Below are positions 25,788-34,821 of a stretch of DNA of 64,000 nt, piece after piece (within the stretch, counting starts at the first letter, position 1; each line of letters starts with the position of its first letter). Source of the DNA: JAJPIG01 sp035504735 (GTDB lineage Bacteria > Desulfobacterota > Binatia > Binatales > Binataceae); NCBI GenBank assembly GCA_035504735.1, contig DATJRJ010000256.1, positions 61,142 to 125,141 on the forward strand, given 5' to 3'. The translations under genes were made by a program, and so were the position numbers. The notes under the pieces were generated by a model. It made no database searches and was not told where the DNA came from. It worked only from the letters and a program-made list of their open reading frames with translations.

Positions 25788-27326
25788 CTACTCCCACTCA
25801 ATCGTGGCAGGCGGCTTCGAGGTGATATCGTAGACGACCCGGTTAACGCCGCGAATTTCGTTGGTGATACGGCTGGAGAGCCGCGCCAGGAAGCCGGGAT
25901 CGAGCCGCGCCCAATCGGCCGTCATGCCATCGGAAGACTCGACCGCGCGAATCGCGATCACGCTCTCGTAACTGCGCCCATCACCCATCACGCCCACGGT
26001 CTTGAGCGGCAACAGCACCGCGAACGCCTGCCAGAGCGGCTGCTCGCGCCGCGCCGGCGCCGCCGCAAACTCGTCCATCACCACCTCGTCGGCGCGCCGC
26101 AGCAGATCGAGACGTTCGCGCGTCACCTCACCGACGATCCGCACCGCCAGGCCGGGGCCGGGAAACGGTTCGCGATTTACGATTCCCGCCTCCAATCCTA
26201 ATTCGCGGCCAAGTTCGCGGACCTCGTCCTTGAACAGCTCGCGCAGCGGCTCGACCAACTCCAGGCGCATCCGTTCCGGCAGCCCGCCGACATTATGATG
26301 GCTCTTGATAGTTGCCGAGGGGCCTTTGAACGAGACCGATTCGATAACGTCCGGATAGAGCGTTCCCTGCCCGAGAAATCGCGCCCCGCCGAGCGCCCCG
26401 GACTCGCGCTCGAAAACGTCGATAAATGTGTGGCCGATGATACGGCGCTTCTGTTCCGGATCGAGCACGCCGTTAAGCCGTTCGATAAACAGGTCGGCCG
26501 CGTCGCTGACTCGCAAATCGATTCCGATTGCACGCGCGAAATCCTGTTCCATCCGCTCGCGCTCACCGGCGCGCAAAAGCCCGGTATCGACGAACACGCA
26601 TTTCAGGCGATCGCCGATCGCGCGATGGATCAGCGCCGCGGCGACCGACGAATCGACCCCGCCCGAGAGGCCCATCACGACCCGGTCGCGCTCGCCCACC
26701 CGCGCGCGCAGCTCCGCGACTTTGGTCTCGATAAAGTTGGCCATCGTCCAGTCGCCAGGCTCGCCGCAGATAGCGATCGCGAAGTTGCGCAGCACCTGCG
26801 CGCCGATTGGCGTATGCGCGACCTCGGGATGAAACTGGATACCGCGCAGCCGGCCGTCGCGGCTCCGGACGGCGGCGTATGGCGAATGGTCGCTATGCGC
26901 GATCGCGATCAGCTCTGCCGGCAGCCGCTCGACGCGATCGCCGTGGCTCATCCAGACCCGATGCTGGCGGCCCGGGAGCGAATCAAACAGCGGATCGGCC
27001 GCATCGATCTCGAGCGTCGCGGGTCCGTACTCGCGCTCGTGCGCGCCCGCGCTTGCGGCCCCGAGATGCTGTGCGATCACATAGAGCCCATAGCAGATGC
27101 CGAGCACCGGGCATCCCAGCTCGAGCACTTCGCGTCCGACGTCGGGCGCGCCGCTTTCGTAAAGGCTCGCGGGACCGCCCGATAAGATTATCCCGCGCGG
27201 CTGCAAGGCGCGGATTTTTTCGATCGGCAGGTCGTAGGGATGGATTTCGCAATAGACCCGCGCCTCGCGAATCCGCCGCGCGATGAGCTGGGTGTATTGG
27301 CTGCCGAAATCGAGGATCAGAATCAC
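25788..27326 (-). CDS. guaA: GMP synthase (glutamine-hydrolysing)
   Basis: Converts XMP to GMP. The 512-residue protein has an N-terminal class I glutamine amidotransferase domain with Cys78 in LGICYGLY and a His-Glu pair in FHPEVAHT. It is followed by the ATP-pyrophosphatase domain with the P-loop MGLSGGVDSSV, and the C-terminal dimerisation domain ending in PPATIEWE, which is invariant in the family. Length is standard. It lies between der and gltX on the same strand. Confidence 0.97.
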   Translation of the reverse strand: MILILDFGSQYTQLIARRIREARVYCEIHPYDLPIEKIRALQPRGIILSGGPASLYESGAPDVGREVLELGCPVLGICYGLYVIAQHLGAASAGAHEREYGPATLEIDAADPLFDSLPGRQHRVWMSHGDRVERLPAELIAIAHSDHSPYAAVRSRDGRLRGIQFHPEVAHTPIGAQVLRNFAIAICGEPGDWTMANFIETKVAELRARVGERDRVVMGLSGGVDSSVAAALIHRAIGDRLKCVFVDTGLLRAGERERMEQDFARAIGIDLRVSDAADLFIERLNGVLDPEQKRRIIGHTFIDVFERESGALGGARFLGQGTLYPDVIESVSFKGPSATIKSHHNVGGLPERMRLELVEPLRELFKDEVRELGRELGLEAGIVNREPFPGPGLAVRIVGEVTRERLDLLRRADEVVMDEFAAAPARREQPLWQAFAVLLPLKTVGVMGDGRSYESVIAIRAVESSDGMTADWARLDPGFLARLSSRITNEIRGVNRVVYDITSKPPATIEWE

Positions 27327-27398
27327 TGCGGAGTTGTCCCGTTCGAATCAATATACCGGAGCAGGCACAACACGCGAAGTTCGCCCGCCCCGCATACG

Positions 27399-28844
27399 TC
27401 AGCCTTTGGCGCGGGCGCGGCTCGGGCGTGGTCCGCGCCGGCCGGCGGGCGGCTGCGTACTGGAACGTGAGGCCTCGGCGCGCCTGAACTCCAGGATGAG
27501 CGGTGCGCCGGTCAATTCAAGCGCGGCGCGAAACCGCGCCTCGAGGAAGCGGATATAGTGCGCCGGGATGTCACGCTCCAGATTGCAGAAGAAAGCCAGG
27601 CGCGGCGGCGCGCTCGAAACCTGCGTGACATACATCAGCTTGAGGCGGCGGCGATCGACCAATGGCGGATCGAGCGCCTTGAGCGCTTCGGCCAAGACCC
27701 GATTCAGGAGCGCCGTCTGAAAGTTCGCGCGCCAGGCACGCCCTGCGGCGAGCGCAGCCGGCAAAATCTGGCTGACGCCGTCGCCGGTCAGCGCTGAGGT
27801 AAAGACCATCGCAGCGTAGCTGAGGAACGGGAAGTTAGCTTGCGCGTCACGTGTGAAAGCGATAAGTTTGCGTCCCAGGCGCGCCGCCGCGTCCCACTTG
27901 TTGCAGACCACAACCAGGCCGCGCCCGTGGCTCGCGACCAGCCGCGCCAGCCGCGCATCCTGATCGGTAATCCCTTCAGTCGCATCGACCACCAGCAACA
28001 ACACCCCCGCGCGGTTGATCGACGCGAGCGCCTGCCCGACCGAGCGGCCTTCGACCTCACCCGTCACTCGCGTGCGGCGCCGGATGCCCGCGGTGTCGAT
28101 CAGGATCAGATTCTGGCGGTCGACCTTGAGCGCAACGTCCACGGTATCGCGGGTCGTGCCGGGAGCCTCGCTGACGATCGAACGCTCGTAGCCGACCAGC
28201 CGGTTCAGGAGCGAAGATTTGCCGACGTTCGGACGCCCGATCAGAGCGACCCGCAGATCGGTCTGTGGCGCCGGCTCGGCGGCCGAGACGGCCGCGAGGC
28301 GATTTGTGATCGCCTCCAGCAACTCGCCGATTCCATAGCCATGAGCCGCCGAGATGAAAAGCACTTCCGGCGTTAGCGCGTAGAAGTCGGCCGCCAGGGC
28401 CTCCTGCCCGGGCCGATCGATTTTGTTCACCGCCACCACGATCTCGCGCCCGGTGGCGCGCACCAGATCGAAGGCCTCGCGATCGGCGGCGGTCAATCCG
28501 CCACGCCCATCGAACAGAAAAACGATCACGTCTGAAGCGGCCGCGGCTTCGAGGGCGCGCTCGACCACCCGCTCGGTCAGCGGTTCGTGGCCGCCGAGCT
28601 CCAGGCCGCCGCTGTCGACCAGGAAGAACTCGCGGCCGCCCTCGGCGACGCGGGCGACGTTGAGGTCGCGCGTGGTGCCGGCGATCGCACTCACAATCGC
28701 GCGCCGGTTGCCGGCCAGGCGATTGAAGAGTGTCGATTTACCGGCGTTGGCGCGTCCGACGATCGTGACGATCGGCAGGCCCTCGGCGGCCAGACGCAAC
28801 ATCCCGCCGGTCCCATCGCTCGTTGCCTGCGCGCGTTTGCGCAT
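27399..28844 (-). CDS. der: GTPase Der (EngA), double GTPase for 50S assembly
   Basis: The 481-residue protein has two tandem G domains. The first has P-loop GRANAGKST (GRPNVGKS is usual) with DSGG and NKID. The second has GRPNVGKSS, DTAG and NKWD. A C-terminal KH-like domain follows, with an extra basic tail (RGPRPSRARAKG). Der acts late in 50S subunit maturation. Its ATG overlaps the era stop as ATGA, so the two GTPases are translationally coupled. Confidence 0.96.
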   Translation of the reverse strand: MRKRAQATSDGTGGMLRLAAEGLPIVTIVGRANAGKSTLFNRLAGNRRAIVSAIAGTTRDLNVARVAEGGREFFLVDSGGLELGGHEPLTERVVERALEAAAASDVIVFLFDGRGGLTAADREAFDLVRATGREIVVAVNKIDRPGQEALAADFYALTPEVLFISAAHGYGIGELLEAITNRLAAVSAAEPAPQTDLRVALIGRPNVGKSSLLNRLVGYERSIVSEAPGTTRDTVDVALKVDRQNLILIDTAGIRRRTRVTGEVEGRSVGQALASINRAGVLLLVVDATEGITDQDARLARLVASHGRGLVVVCNKWDAAARLGRKLIAFTRDAQANFPFLSYAAMVFTSALTGDGVSQILPAALAAGRAWRANFQTALLNRVLAEALKALDPPLVDRRRLKLMYVTQVSSAPPRLAFFCNLERDIPAHYIRFLEARFRAALELTGAPLILEFRRAEASRSSTQPPAGRRGPRPSRARAKG

Positions 28845-29740
28845 CAGAGCCCCAGCTCGGCGAGCTTGCGCGGATTTTTGGTCCAGTCTTTCTCGACCTT
28901 CACCATCATCTCGAGGAAGACGCGCGAGCCTAGCAAGGCTTCGATCCCAAGCCGCGCCGCGGTGCCGATTTTTTTGAGCTGGCTGCCGCCCGCACCGATT
29001 AACATGCCCTTGTGCGAGTCGCGCTCGACGATAATCAACGCGGCAATTTGCACCAGCCGCCGGTCGGGTTCCTCCACGAACTGTTCGACCTGCACCGCGG
29101 TCGAGAACGGAATCTCCTGGCGCATAGCGAGGAAAATCTGTTCACGAATAAGCTCCTCGACCAGCGCCCGCTCGGTCTGGTCGGTGTACTCGTCGGCTGG
29201 CATCAGCGCCGGCCCGACCGGCAGCATCTGCTTGATGGTTTGCACGAGGTCATCAATGTTTTCGCCGTTAAGCGCGCTCACCGGCACGACCTCGGCATCG
29301 AGCACCAGCGCCTGGCATTCCGCGATTAGCGGCAGAATCTGGTTGCGGCTCAGCAAATCGACCTTGTTGATCGCAACGATTTTTTTGACCTTGACCGCGC
29401 GCAGCTCTTCAAGAAAAGCCCGATCGCCGGGCCGCAGCCGGCCGCCGGCCTCGATCACCCCGACGGCGACCTCGCCCTCGCCTAACGCGCGGCGCGCCAC
29501 CTGAACCATGCGTTGATTGAGCAGGCGACGCGGCGCATGAAGACCGGGCATATCGATCAATATCAACTGCGCGTCAGGATCATGACGGATTCCAACGATC
29601 CGCCGGCGCGTGGTCTGCGGCAGCGGCGTGACGATCGCGACCTTGTGCCCGACCAGCCGGTTGAGCAGCGTCGACTTGCCGACGTTGGTGCGACCGCCGA
29701 TCGCCACGAAGCCGGAGCGGAACAGCGCGGGCTTATTCAT
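28844..29740 (-). CDS. era: GTPase Era
   Basis: Era binds the 3' end of 16S rRNA and couples 30S maturation to GTP. The 298-residue protein has G1 GRTNVGKST (GRPNVGKS is usual), the switch region TPLPQTTRRR, DMPG, NKVD and the KH domain element ERDSHKGMLIGAGGSQLKKI cut here to ERDSHKGMLIGAGG. The start MNKPALF has AGGAG five bases upstream; a longer frame into rnc is not needed. It overlaps the rnc stop by eight bases, the conserved rnc-era pairing. Confidence 0.95.
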   Translation of the reverse strand: MNKPALFRSGFVAIGGRTNVGKSTLLNRLVGHKVAIVTPLPQTTRRRIVGIRHDPDAQLILIDMPGLHAPRRLLNQRMVQVARRALGEGEVAVGVIEAGGRLRPGDRAFLEELRAVKVKKIVAINKVDLLSRNQILPLIAECQALVLDAEVVPVSALNGENIDDLVQTIKQMLPVGPALMPADEYTDQTERALVEELIREQIFLAMRQEIPFSTAVQVEQFVEEPDRRLVQIAALIIVERDSHKGMLIGAGGSQLKKIGTAARLGIEALLGSRVFLEMMVKVEKDWTKNPRKLAELGL

Positions 29741-30482
29741 GCGGCTCCTGCGCGATCCAATCGAGTGCGGCGCGCGCCGCGGCCTGCTCGCTCTGTTTCT
29801 TGCTGCCGCCCTCCCCGCTGCCGAGCACCTGTCCGGCGATCCGAATCCGGGTGGTGAAATGCTTGGCATGGTCGGGGCCACGCGTTGCTACCAGCTCGTA
29901 GACCGGCTGAGCGCGAAAGCGGCGATAGGCGGCCTCCTGCAGCTCGGTTTTGTAGTCGCGCTCGGCGGCCGAACCGCCCAGGTCATCCGCGAGCAAAAGT
30001 TCGACCGATCGCTGCGCCGGCCCGAGTCCGCCATCGGAGTAGATCGCTCCGATCAACGCTTCCAGTGCGGCCGCCAGAATCGACGGCTTCTCACGCCCGC
30101 CGCTTTTCTCCTCACCCTTGCCGAGCCGCAGATACTTGCCGACATCGATCTCCTGCGCTTTCAAAGCCAGCGTCCGACCGTTGACGATCGAGGCGCGCTG
30201 CTTCGAGAGCTGCCCTTCCTTGGCCTCCGGAAAGCGGCGCATCAGCAGATCGGCGATGGCGAGATCGAGCACGGCGTCGCCCAAAAATTCCAGCCGCTCG
30301 TAGTGCGGCTCATTGGGACCAACCGCGCTCGGATGGGTCAGCGCGGAATTGAGCAGGCCGGGATCTTCGAAATGGTAGCCAAGCGCCTGCTCGAGCTGGG
30401 TGCGCGCATGCTCAAAGCCCGGCGGCCGCGCGCCCGCCTGCGAGCCCAACAATTTCGCCAGCCAGCGTCGCGCCGTGGACAT
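29733..30482 (-). CDS. rnc: Ribonuclease III
   Basis: Cleaves double-stranded RNA in rRNA and mRNA processing. The 249-residue protein has the catalytic signature ERLEFLGDAVLDLAI, the second acidic site AAALEALIGAIYSDGG, and a C-terminal dsRBD (GSGEGGSKKQSEQAAARAAL cut to GEGGSKKQSEQAAA). Its 5' end overlaps the end of mtaB in another frame. ATGs at 30482 (chosen) and 30506 overlap by 71 or 95 bases, and the shortest plausible TTG start still overlaps by about 38. The catalytic domain begins well after this region, so the overlap affects only the N-terminal extension. Confidence 0.93.
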   Translation of the reverse strand: MSTARRWLAKLLGSQAGARPPGFEHARTQLEQALGYHFEDPGLLNSALTHPSAVGPNEPHYERLEFLGDAVLDLAIADLLMRRFPEAKEGQLSKQRASIVNGRTLALKAQEIDVGKYLRLGKGEEKSGGREKPSILAAALEALIGAIYSDGGLGPAQRSVELLLADDLGGSAAERDYKTELQEAAYRRFRAQPVYELVATRGPDHAKHFTTRIRIAGQVLGSGEGGSKKQSEQAAARAALDWIAQEPHE

Positions 30483-31731
30483 GGGATGCCTGGAATTCGA
30501 CTTCATGATTTCTCAGCTCGTCGCTGCCCCGCGCCGTCACCCGGATATAGTTGCGGCTCAAACCGGTGAGCCGGCCGTCCTCCGCCCGCTCTTCGAGCAA
30601 TACACGAAGTTTGGCATCGACGAAGCGCGAAGCGAAGTGGCTCCGCCGCTGCTCGCCGAGCTCGCGCATTGCCTGTGCCCGCCGCCGAATCTCGCCGGCC
30701 GCAACGCGTCCATCGAGCTTCGCCGCGGTGGTGCCGGCGCGGACCGAGTACGGGAAGACATGAAAATAAGCCAGCGGCAGACTTTCTACAAACTTGAAGT
30801 AACGCTTAAAATCAGCGGCGCTCTCGCCCGGGAAACCGACGATTAGATCGGTGCCGAGCGCTGCCTCCGGCAACAGTTCAAGGACCCGCTCGACCCGGCC
30901 ACGGTAGAATGCGGTATCGTAGCGCCGCCGCATCGCGGCCAGTGTTTGGTCGACGCCGGACTGGAGCGGCAGATGGAGATGCGGGCAGAAGGCGTCGCTG
31001 GCCGCGAATAGATCGATGATCTCATCGCCTAGTTCTTCAGGATCGAGCGAGCTCAAGCGCACGCGGCGAATCGGCGAGCGCTCCGCGATCATCTCGAGCA
31101 GTGTCACGAGCGAAGCCGGCGGCGAAAGATCCTTGCCGTAGCCGCCGAGATGGACTCCCGACAGGACGACTTCCTTGCGGCCGCAGCCGTGCAGCTCGTC
31201 GATTGCGGCCAGCACGCGGCGCGGTTCGACGCTGCGCGAAATACCGCGCGATGTCGGCACGATACAGAACGCGCAAAACTGATCGCATCCCTCCTGCAAC
31301 TTCAGAAAGGCGCGGGTATGCCCCGCGAGCGTCACTCCGGCAATTTCGATCGGCGCGCGGACTTTGCGCAAATTCGAAACCATCACGCGCTCGGTGCTGC
31401 CTTCAAGGATGGCGCGATCGAGATCCTCGGCGCGTCCAAGACCGACGATCGCGTCAACCTCGGGCGCGGTCGCCAGGCGCGTCGGATTCGCCTGCGCCAG
31501 GCATCCGGTCATCACCACGCGAGCGCCCGGATTGAGCCGGCGCGCTCGACGCGCAAGTTTGAGGCTCTCGGTATCGGCTCGGTCAGTGATGGTGCAGGTG
31601 TTGATCACGTAGACATCGGCCACGCTGTCGAACTCGCCGCGTTCGGCGCCGCGCGCCGCCAGCCGCGCCTCGATAACCGCCGAGTCATACTGGTTGACCT
31701 TGCATCCGAGCGTTGCAATCGCGAAGCGCAT
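30412..31731 (-). CDS. mtaB: tRNA methylthiotransferase MtaB (ms2t6A37 synthesis)
   Basis: Radical SAM enzyme that adds a methylthio group to t6A37 of tRNA. The 439-residue protein has the N-terminal UPF0004 domain with three cluster cysteines (LGCKVNQYD, INTCTITDRAD, TGCLAQ), the radical SAM motif GCDQFCAFC, and a C-terminal TRAM-like region. LGCKVNQ and CTVT-like spacing distinguish MtaB from MiaB and RimO. It lies eight bases after mnmA, another tRNA thiolation gene. tsaE, needed for the t6A precursor, is upstream in the same long run. Confidence 0.94.
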   Translation of the reverse strand: MRFAIATLGCKVNQYDSAVIEARLAARGAERGEFDSVADVYVINTCTITDRADTESLKLARRARRLNPGARVVMTGCLAQANPTRLATAPEVDAIVGLGRAEDLDRAILEGSTERVMVSNLRKVRAPIEIAGVTLAGHTRAFLKLQEGCDQFCAFCIVPTSRGISRSVEPRRVLAAIDELHGCGRKEVVLSGVHLGGYGKDLSPPASLVTLLEMIAERSPIRRVRLSSLDPEELGDEIIDLFAASDAFCPHLHLPLQSGVDQTLAAMRRRYDTAFYRGRVERVLELLPEAALGTDLIVGFPGESAADFKRYFKFVESLPLAYFHVFPYSVRAGTTAAKLDGRVAAGEIRRRAQAMRELGEQRRSHFASRFVDAKLRVLLEERAEDGRLTGLSRNYIRVTARGSDELRNHEVEFQASHVHGATLAGEIVGLAGGRAAAGL

Positions 31732-31739
31732 CCGGTGTC

Positions 31740-32828
31740 CTACAGCGCCCGCTCGATAAAGCCGCCGCCGAGCACTTCGTCGTGGCGATAGAAGACGCAG
31801 GCCTGCCCGGGACTGACGGCTGGCCCGACGCCGTGGAAGCGCACTTCGGCGCGATCGGAAGCGATCATGGTGAGCGTCGCGGGCAGCGCCGGATGGCGGT
31901 AACGGATTTTCGCCTCGATCGGAATCGCCACGCCAGCAGCGGTTGCGGGCGAAACCAGGCGTACTTCCGCCGCCACCAGACCGCGCGAGGCGAGTGCTTC
32001 GCGTGGCGCGACGACCACTTCCGCGCTGGCCGCCCGGAGCTCGCGGACGTAAAGCGGCGCGCCGGCCGCGATACCGAGACCGCGGCGTTGCCCAACCGTA
32101 AAATGATGCACCCCGCGATGATTGCCGAGCACGCGTCCGGAGTCGTCCACCACGCGGCCCGCGCGCGCCGGCCCCGAACCGGCTGCCTGCTCGACGAAAC
32201 CGGCGTAATCATTGTCGGGTACGAAGCAGATTTCCTGGCTCTCGGTCTTGTCCGCATTGCGCAGCCCGAGCCGGCGCGCATAATCGCGCACCTCCGGCTT
32301 GGTCATCGCGCCAAGCGGAAACAGGGTGCGCGCGAGTTCGACCTGTCCGAGCGTAAAGAGGAAATAGGATTGGTCCTTGGCGGTGTCATGGGCGCGAGCG
32401 AGGCCGAAATGCCCATCTTCTCCGCGCATGATTCGCGCGTAATGGCCGGTCGCGACGAATTCGGCATCGATCGCGCGCGCTCGCTGCCAGAGCCGATCGA
32501 ACTTGATTTCGAGATTGCATCGCACGCATGGATTAGGGGTACGGCCTTCGAGATATTCAGCGACGAAGTTGCCGATTACGCGGCGCGCGAAGTCGGCCCG
32601 CAAATCGATCACATAGAAGGGAAAATCCAAGCGCTCGGCCACCCGCCGCGCATCCTCGAAGTCTTCGTGCGAGCAGCAGGTCGCACGCCGCACAGCGGCC
32701 CGGCCCGCGGACTCCGCCGCAAGACGCATCGCGACACCGACCACGTCGTAACCTTGCTCGCGCAGAATCGCCGCGGCAACCGAACTATCGACGCCGCCCG
32801 ACATCGCGACCAGCACTCGCGTACTCAT
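31740..32828 (-). CDS. mnmA: tRNA-specific 2-thiouridylase MnmA
   Basis: Thiolates U34 of tRNA Glu, Gln and Lys. The 362-residue protein has the PP-loop MSGGVDSSVAA at the N-terminus, NPCVRCNLEIKF containing the catalytic Cys, GHYARI, KDQSYFLFTL and the second catalytic Cys in SQEICFVPD. The ATG overlaps the stop of the cysteine desulfurase gene as ATGA. That enzyme is the likely sulfur donor. A longer frame upstream is antisense or out of frame to the desulfurase and is not real. Confidence 0.96.
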   Translation of the reverse strand: MSTRVLVAMSGGVDSSVAAAILREQGYDVVGVAMRLAAESAGRAAVRRATCCSHEDFEDARRVAERLDFPFYVIDLRADFARRVIGNFVAEYLEGRTPNPCVRCNLEIKFDRLWQRARAIDAEFVATGHYARIMRGEDGHFGLARAHDTAKDQSYFLFTLGQVELARTLFPLGAMTKPEVRDYARRLGLRNADKTESQEICFVPDNDYAGFVEQAAGSGPARAGRVVDDSGRVLGNHRGVHHFTVGQRRGLGIAAGAPLYVRELRAASAEVVVAPREALASRGLVAAEVRLVSPATAAGVAIPIEAKIRYRHPALPATLTMIASDRAEVRFHGVGPAVSPGQACVFYRHDEVLGGGFIERAL

Positions 32829-34000
32829 CGCAGCGCTTCCTCGGCGTTGCGGGCCAGGAGTGGCTCGGCGGCCGCGACCCGCCGCCATACGCGGGGAATT
32901 ATTTCGGCCGCACGATCGATCTCGGCGATGGTCGTGGACCAGCCGAGGCTGATTCGAAGCGAGCTGCGCGCTGTCGCCGCCTCGCGGCCCATCGCGAGCA
33001 GCACATGCGAAGGTTCGACCGCGCCTGCCGCGCATGCCGAGCCCATCGAAACTTCGATACCCTCGAGATCGAGCGCCAGCAGCAGGCTCTCGCCGAACAC
33101 CTCCGGGAAGGTGAGGTTGAGCGTGTTGGGCAACCGCCCGACCGTCGGGCCGTTGAGAACGAGCCCTGGAATGTCGTCGAACAGGCGCGCGAGCAATCGA
33201 TCGGTGAGGGCTGCGACCCGCGCCGACTCGGCGTCGAGCGAGCTCTCGAGGTTCTCGGCGGCGATGCCGAAGCCTACCGCTCCCGTAAGATTCGGCGTAC
33301 CGGCGCGCAGGCCATGCTCCTGCGGACCGCCGAGAATCCGCGGCGCCAGCCGAGCGGGATCGCGTACGTAGAGCGCACCGATTCCAGCCGGCGCACCCAG
33401 TTTGTGACCGCTGAGCGTCATCAAATCGCAGCCGAGAGCCGCGACCGAAACCGGAATGCGGCCGAGCGCCTGAGCCGCATCGATATGAAACAGCGCCCCA
33501 CAACTTCCGATGGCAGCGGCCAGCGGCGCAAGCTCCTGGAGCGTACCGGTCTCGGAATTGGCCAATCCCAACGTCACCAGTGCGGTATCGGAATCAAGCG
33601 CGTCGCGTGCCGAGCCGGCTGAGATACGTCCGTCACCATCGACGGGAAGCCGGACCACCTCGAAACCGCGCTCCTGCAACGCGGCGAGCGGCTCGATTAC
33701 CGATGAATGCTCGATTGCGCTGCTGACAATTTTGCGGCGTCCCGAGTTAGCCATGGTTGCGCCGAAGATCGCGAGATTGTTGGATTCGGTGCCACCGCTG
33801 GTGAATACCAGGCGGTGCGAGTCAGCGCCGCCAATCAAACCGACGACGCGTTCCCGCGCCAGCTCGAGCGCGCCGCGAGCGCGCTGTCCCGAGTGATGAA
33901 TCGATGCGGGATTGCCGGCGAATTCCGCCAGCTCGGCGCAGGCCTCGCGCACCGCGGGCCGAAGCGGCGCGCTCGCATTATGGTCAAGATAAATCCGCAT
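32825..34000 (-). CDS. Cysteine desulfurase (NifS/IscS family)
   Basis: PLP enzyme releasing sulfur from cysteine as a persulfide. The 391-residue protein has YLDHNASAPLRP, TSGGTESNNLAI, AIEHSSV, HIDAAQALGRIP, the PLP-lysine in TLSGHKLGAPAG and the mobile-loop catalytic Cys in GSACAAGAVEPSHVL. The position between cysE, which makes the cysteine precursor, and mnmA, which uses sulfur, argues for a dedicated role in tRNA thiolation. A role in Fe-S assembly is also possible because no iscU-like gene is adjacent. Confidence 0.94.
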   Translation of the reverse strand: MRIYLDHNASAPLRPAVREACAELAEFAGNPASIHHSGQRARGALELARERVVGLIGGADSHRLVFTSGGTESNNLAIFGATMANSGRRKIVSSAIEHSSVIEPLAALQERGFEVVRLPVDGDGRISAGSARDALDSDTALVTLGLANSETGTLQELAPLAAAIGSCGALFHIDAAQALGRIPVSVAALGCDLMTLSGHKLGAPAGIGALYVRDPARLAPRILGGPQEHGLRAGTPNLTGAVGFGIAAENLESSLDAESARVAALTDRLLARLFDDIPGLVLNGPTVGRLPNTLNLTFPEVFGESLLLALDLEGIEVSMGSACAAGAVEPSHVLLAMGREAATARSSLRISLGWSTTIAEIDRAAEIIPRVWRRVAAAEPLLARNAEEALR

Positions 34001-34089
34001 CCTGGTTGGGATTCCGAGAGGCTTAACTTAGCTTACCCGATCTGGCGGCAAAAGCGGCGCGTGAACGACGGCCGCGGACGAAACGCCGG

Positions 34090-34809
34090 TCATCGCGGCT
34101 TGGTCGCAGCGCGCGGCGTGGTCGATGGTGCGGAGCCCGGTGTCTGCTCTTCGAGGCAATCCTGGCGCTCTTCAAGTTCCGCCATCCGGGCCTTGAGCTC
34201 GTTGAGCTTCTCGACCATGGTGTTCATCGCGCGTGCGACCGGATCGGGCAACCGTCCATGTTCGAGCTCCATCACATCGTGGCGCGCGCTTTCGCCCTCG
34301 ATAACCTTGCCCGGGATACCGACGATCGTCGAGTATGGCGGCGCCGACGAAATCACCACCGCGCCCGCGCCGATCCGGCTGCCGCGGCCGATCCGGACCG
34401 GGCCGATCACGGTCGCCCCCGCGCTAATCAGCACGTGATCTTCGATCGTCGGATGGCGTTTCTCTTTCTTGTGGCTGGTGCCGCCGAGCGTCACGCCCTG
34501 GTAGATCAGCACATCGTCGCCGATCTCACTGGTCTCGCCAATCACGACCCCCATGCCATGGTCGATAAACAAACGTCGCCCGAGCTGTGCGCCCGGATGA
34601 ATCTCGATTCCGGTAAGGAAACGGCTGACTTCGCTGACAATGCGGCCGAGCAACTTCAGGCGATGCTCCCAGAGCCAATGTGCGAGGCGATGCTGCCAGA
34701 TGGCGTGCAGGCCCGGACAAGTCAGAATGACTTCGAGCACGGTGCGGGCGGCGGGATCGTGGCGGAAGACCGCGTCGATATCTTCGCGAAAGTGGTTCAC
34801 AATAGCCAT
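34090..34809 (-). CDS. cysE: Serine O-acetyltransferase
   Basis: Makes O-acetylserine, the acceptor for cysteine synthesis. The 239-residue protein has the short N-terminal helical domain of the EpsC/NifP type and the left-handed beta helix with hexapeptide repeats (IHPGAQLG, IDHGMGVVIGETSEIGDD, IYQGVTLGG). The catalytic His and Asp lie in IDHG. A C-terminal charged helix (EKLNELKARMAELEER) followed by a low-complexity Ser/Thr/Pro tail is longer than in most relatives. It precedes the cysteine desulfurase gene on the same strand. Confidence 0.94.
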   Translation of the reverse strand: MAIVNHFREDIDAVFRHDPAARTVLEVILTCPGLHAIWQHRLAHWLWEHRLKLLGRIVSEVSRFLTGIEIHPGAQLGRRLFIDHGMGVVIGETSEIGDDVLIYQGVTLGGTSHKKEKRHPTIEDHVLISAGATVIGPVRIGRGSRIGAGAVVISSAPPYSTIVGIPGKVIEGESARHDVMELEHGRLPDPVARAMNTMVEKLNELKARMAELEERQDCLEEQTPGSAPSTTPRAATKPR

Positions 34810-34821
34810 CGATGAATTCGC

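Noticed and set aside
29733..31731. Frameshift or sequencing error as cause of the mtaB/rnc overlap
   Set aside because: Both proteins are of normal length with all motifs intact, so no error is required; the overlap is reported instead as a finding.
32829..33503. Upstream extension of the mnmA frame
   Set aside because: It lies inside the cysteine desulfurase gene in another frame; MnmA normally starts a few residues before the PP-loop, and the ATGA overlap gives that start.
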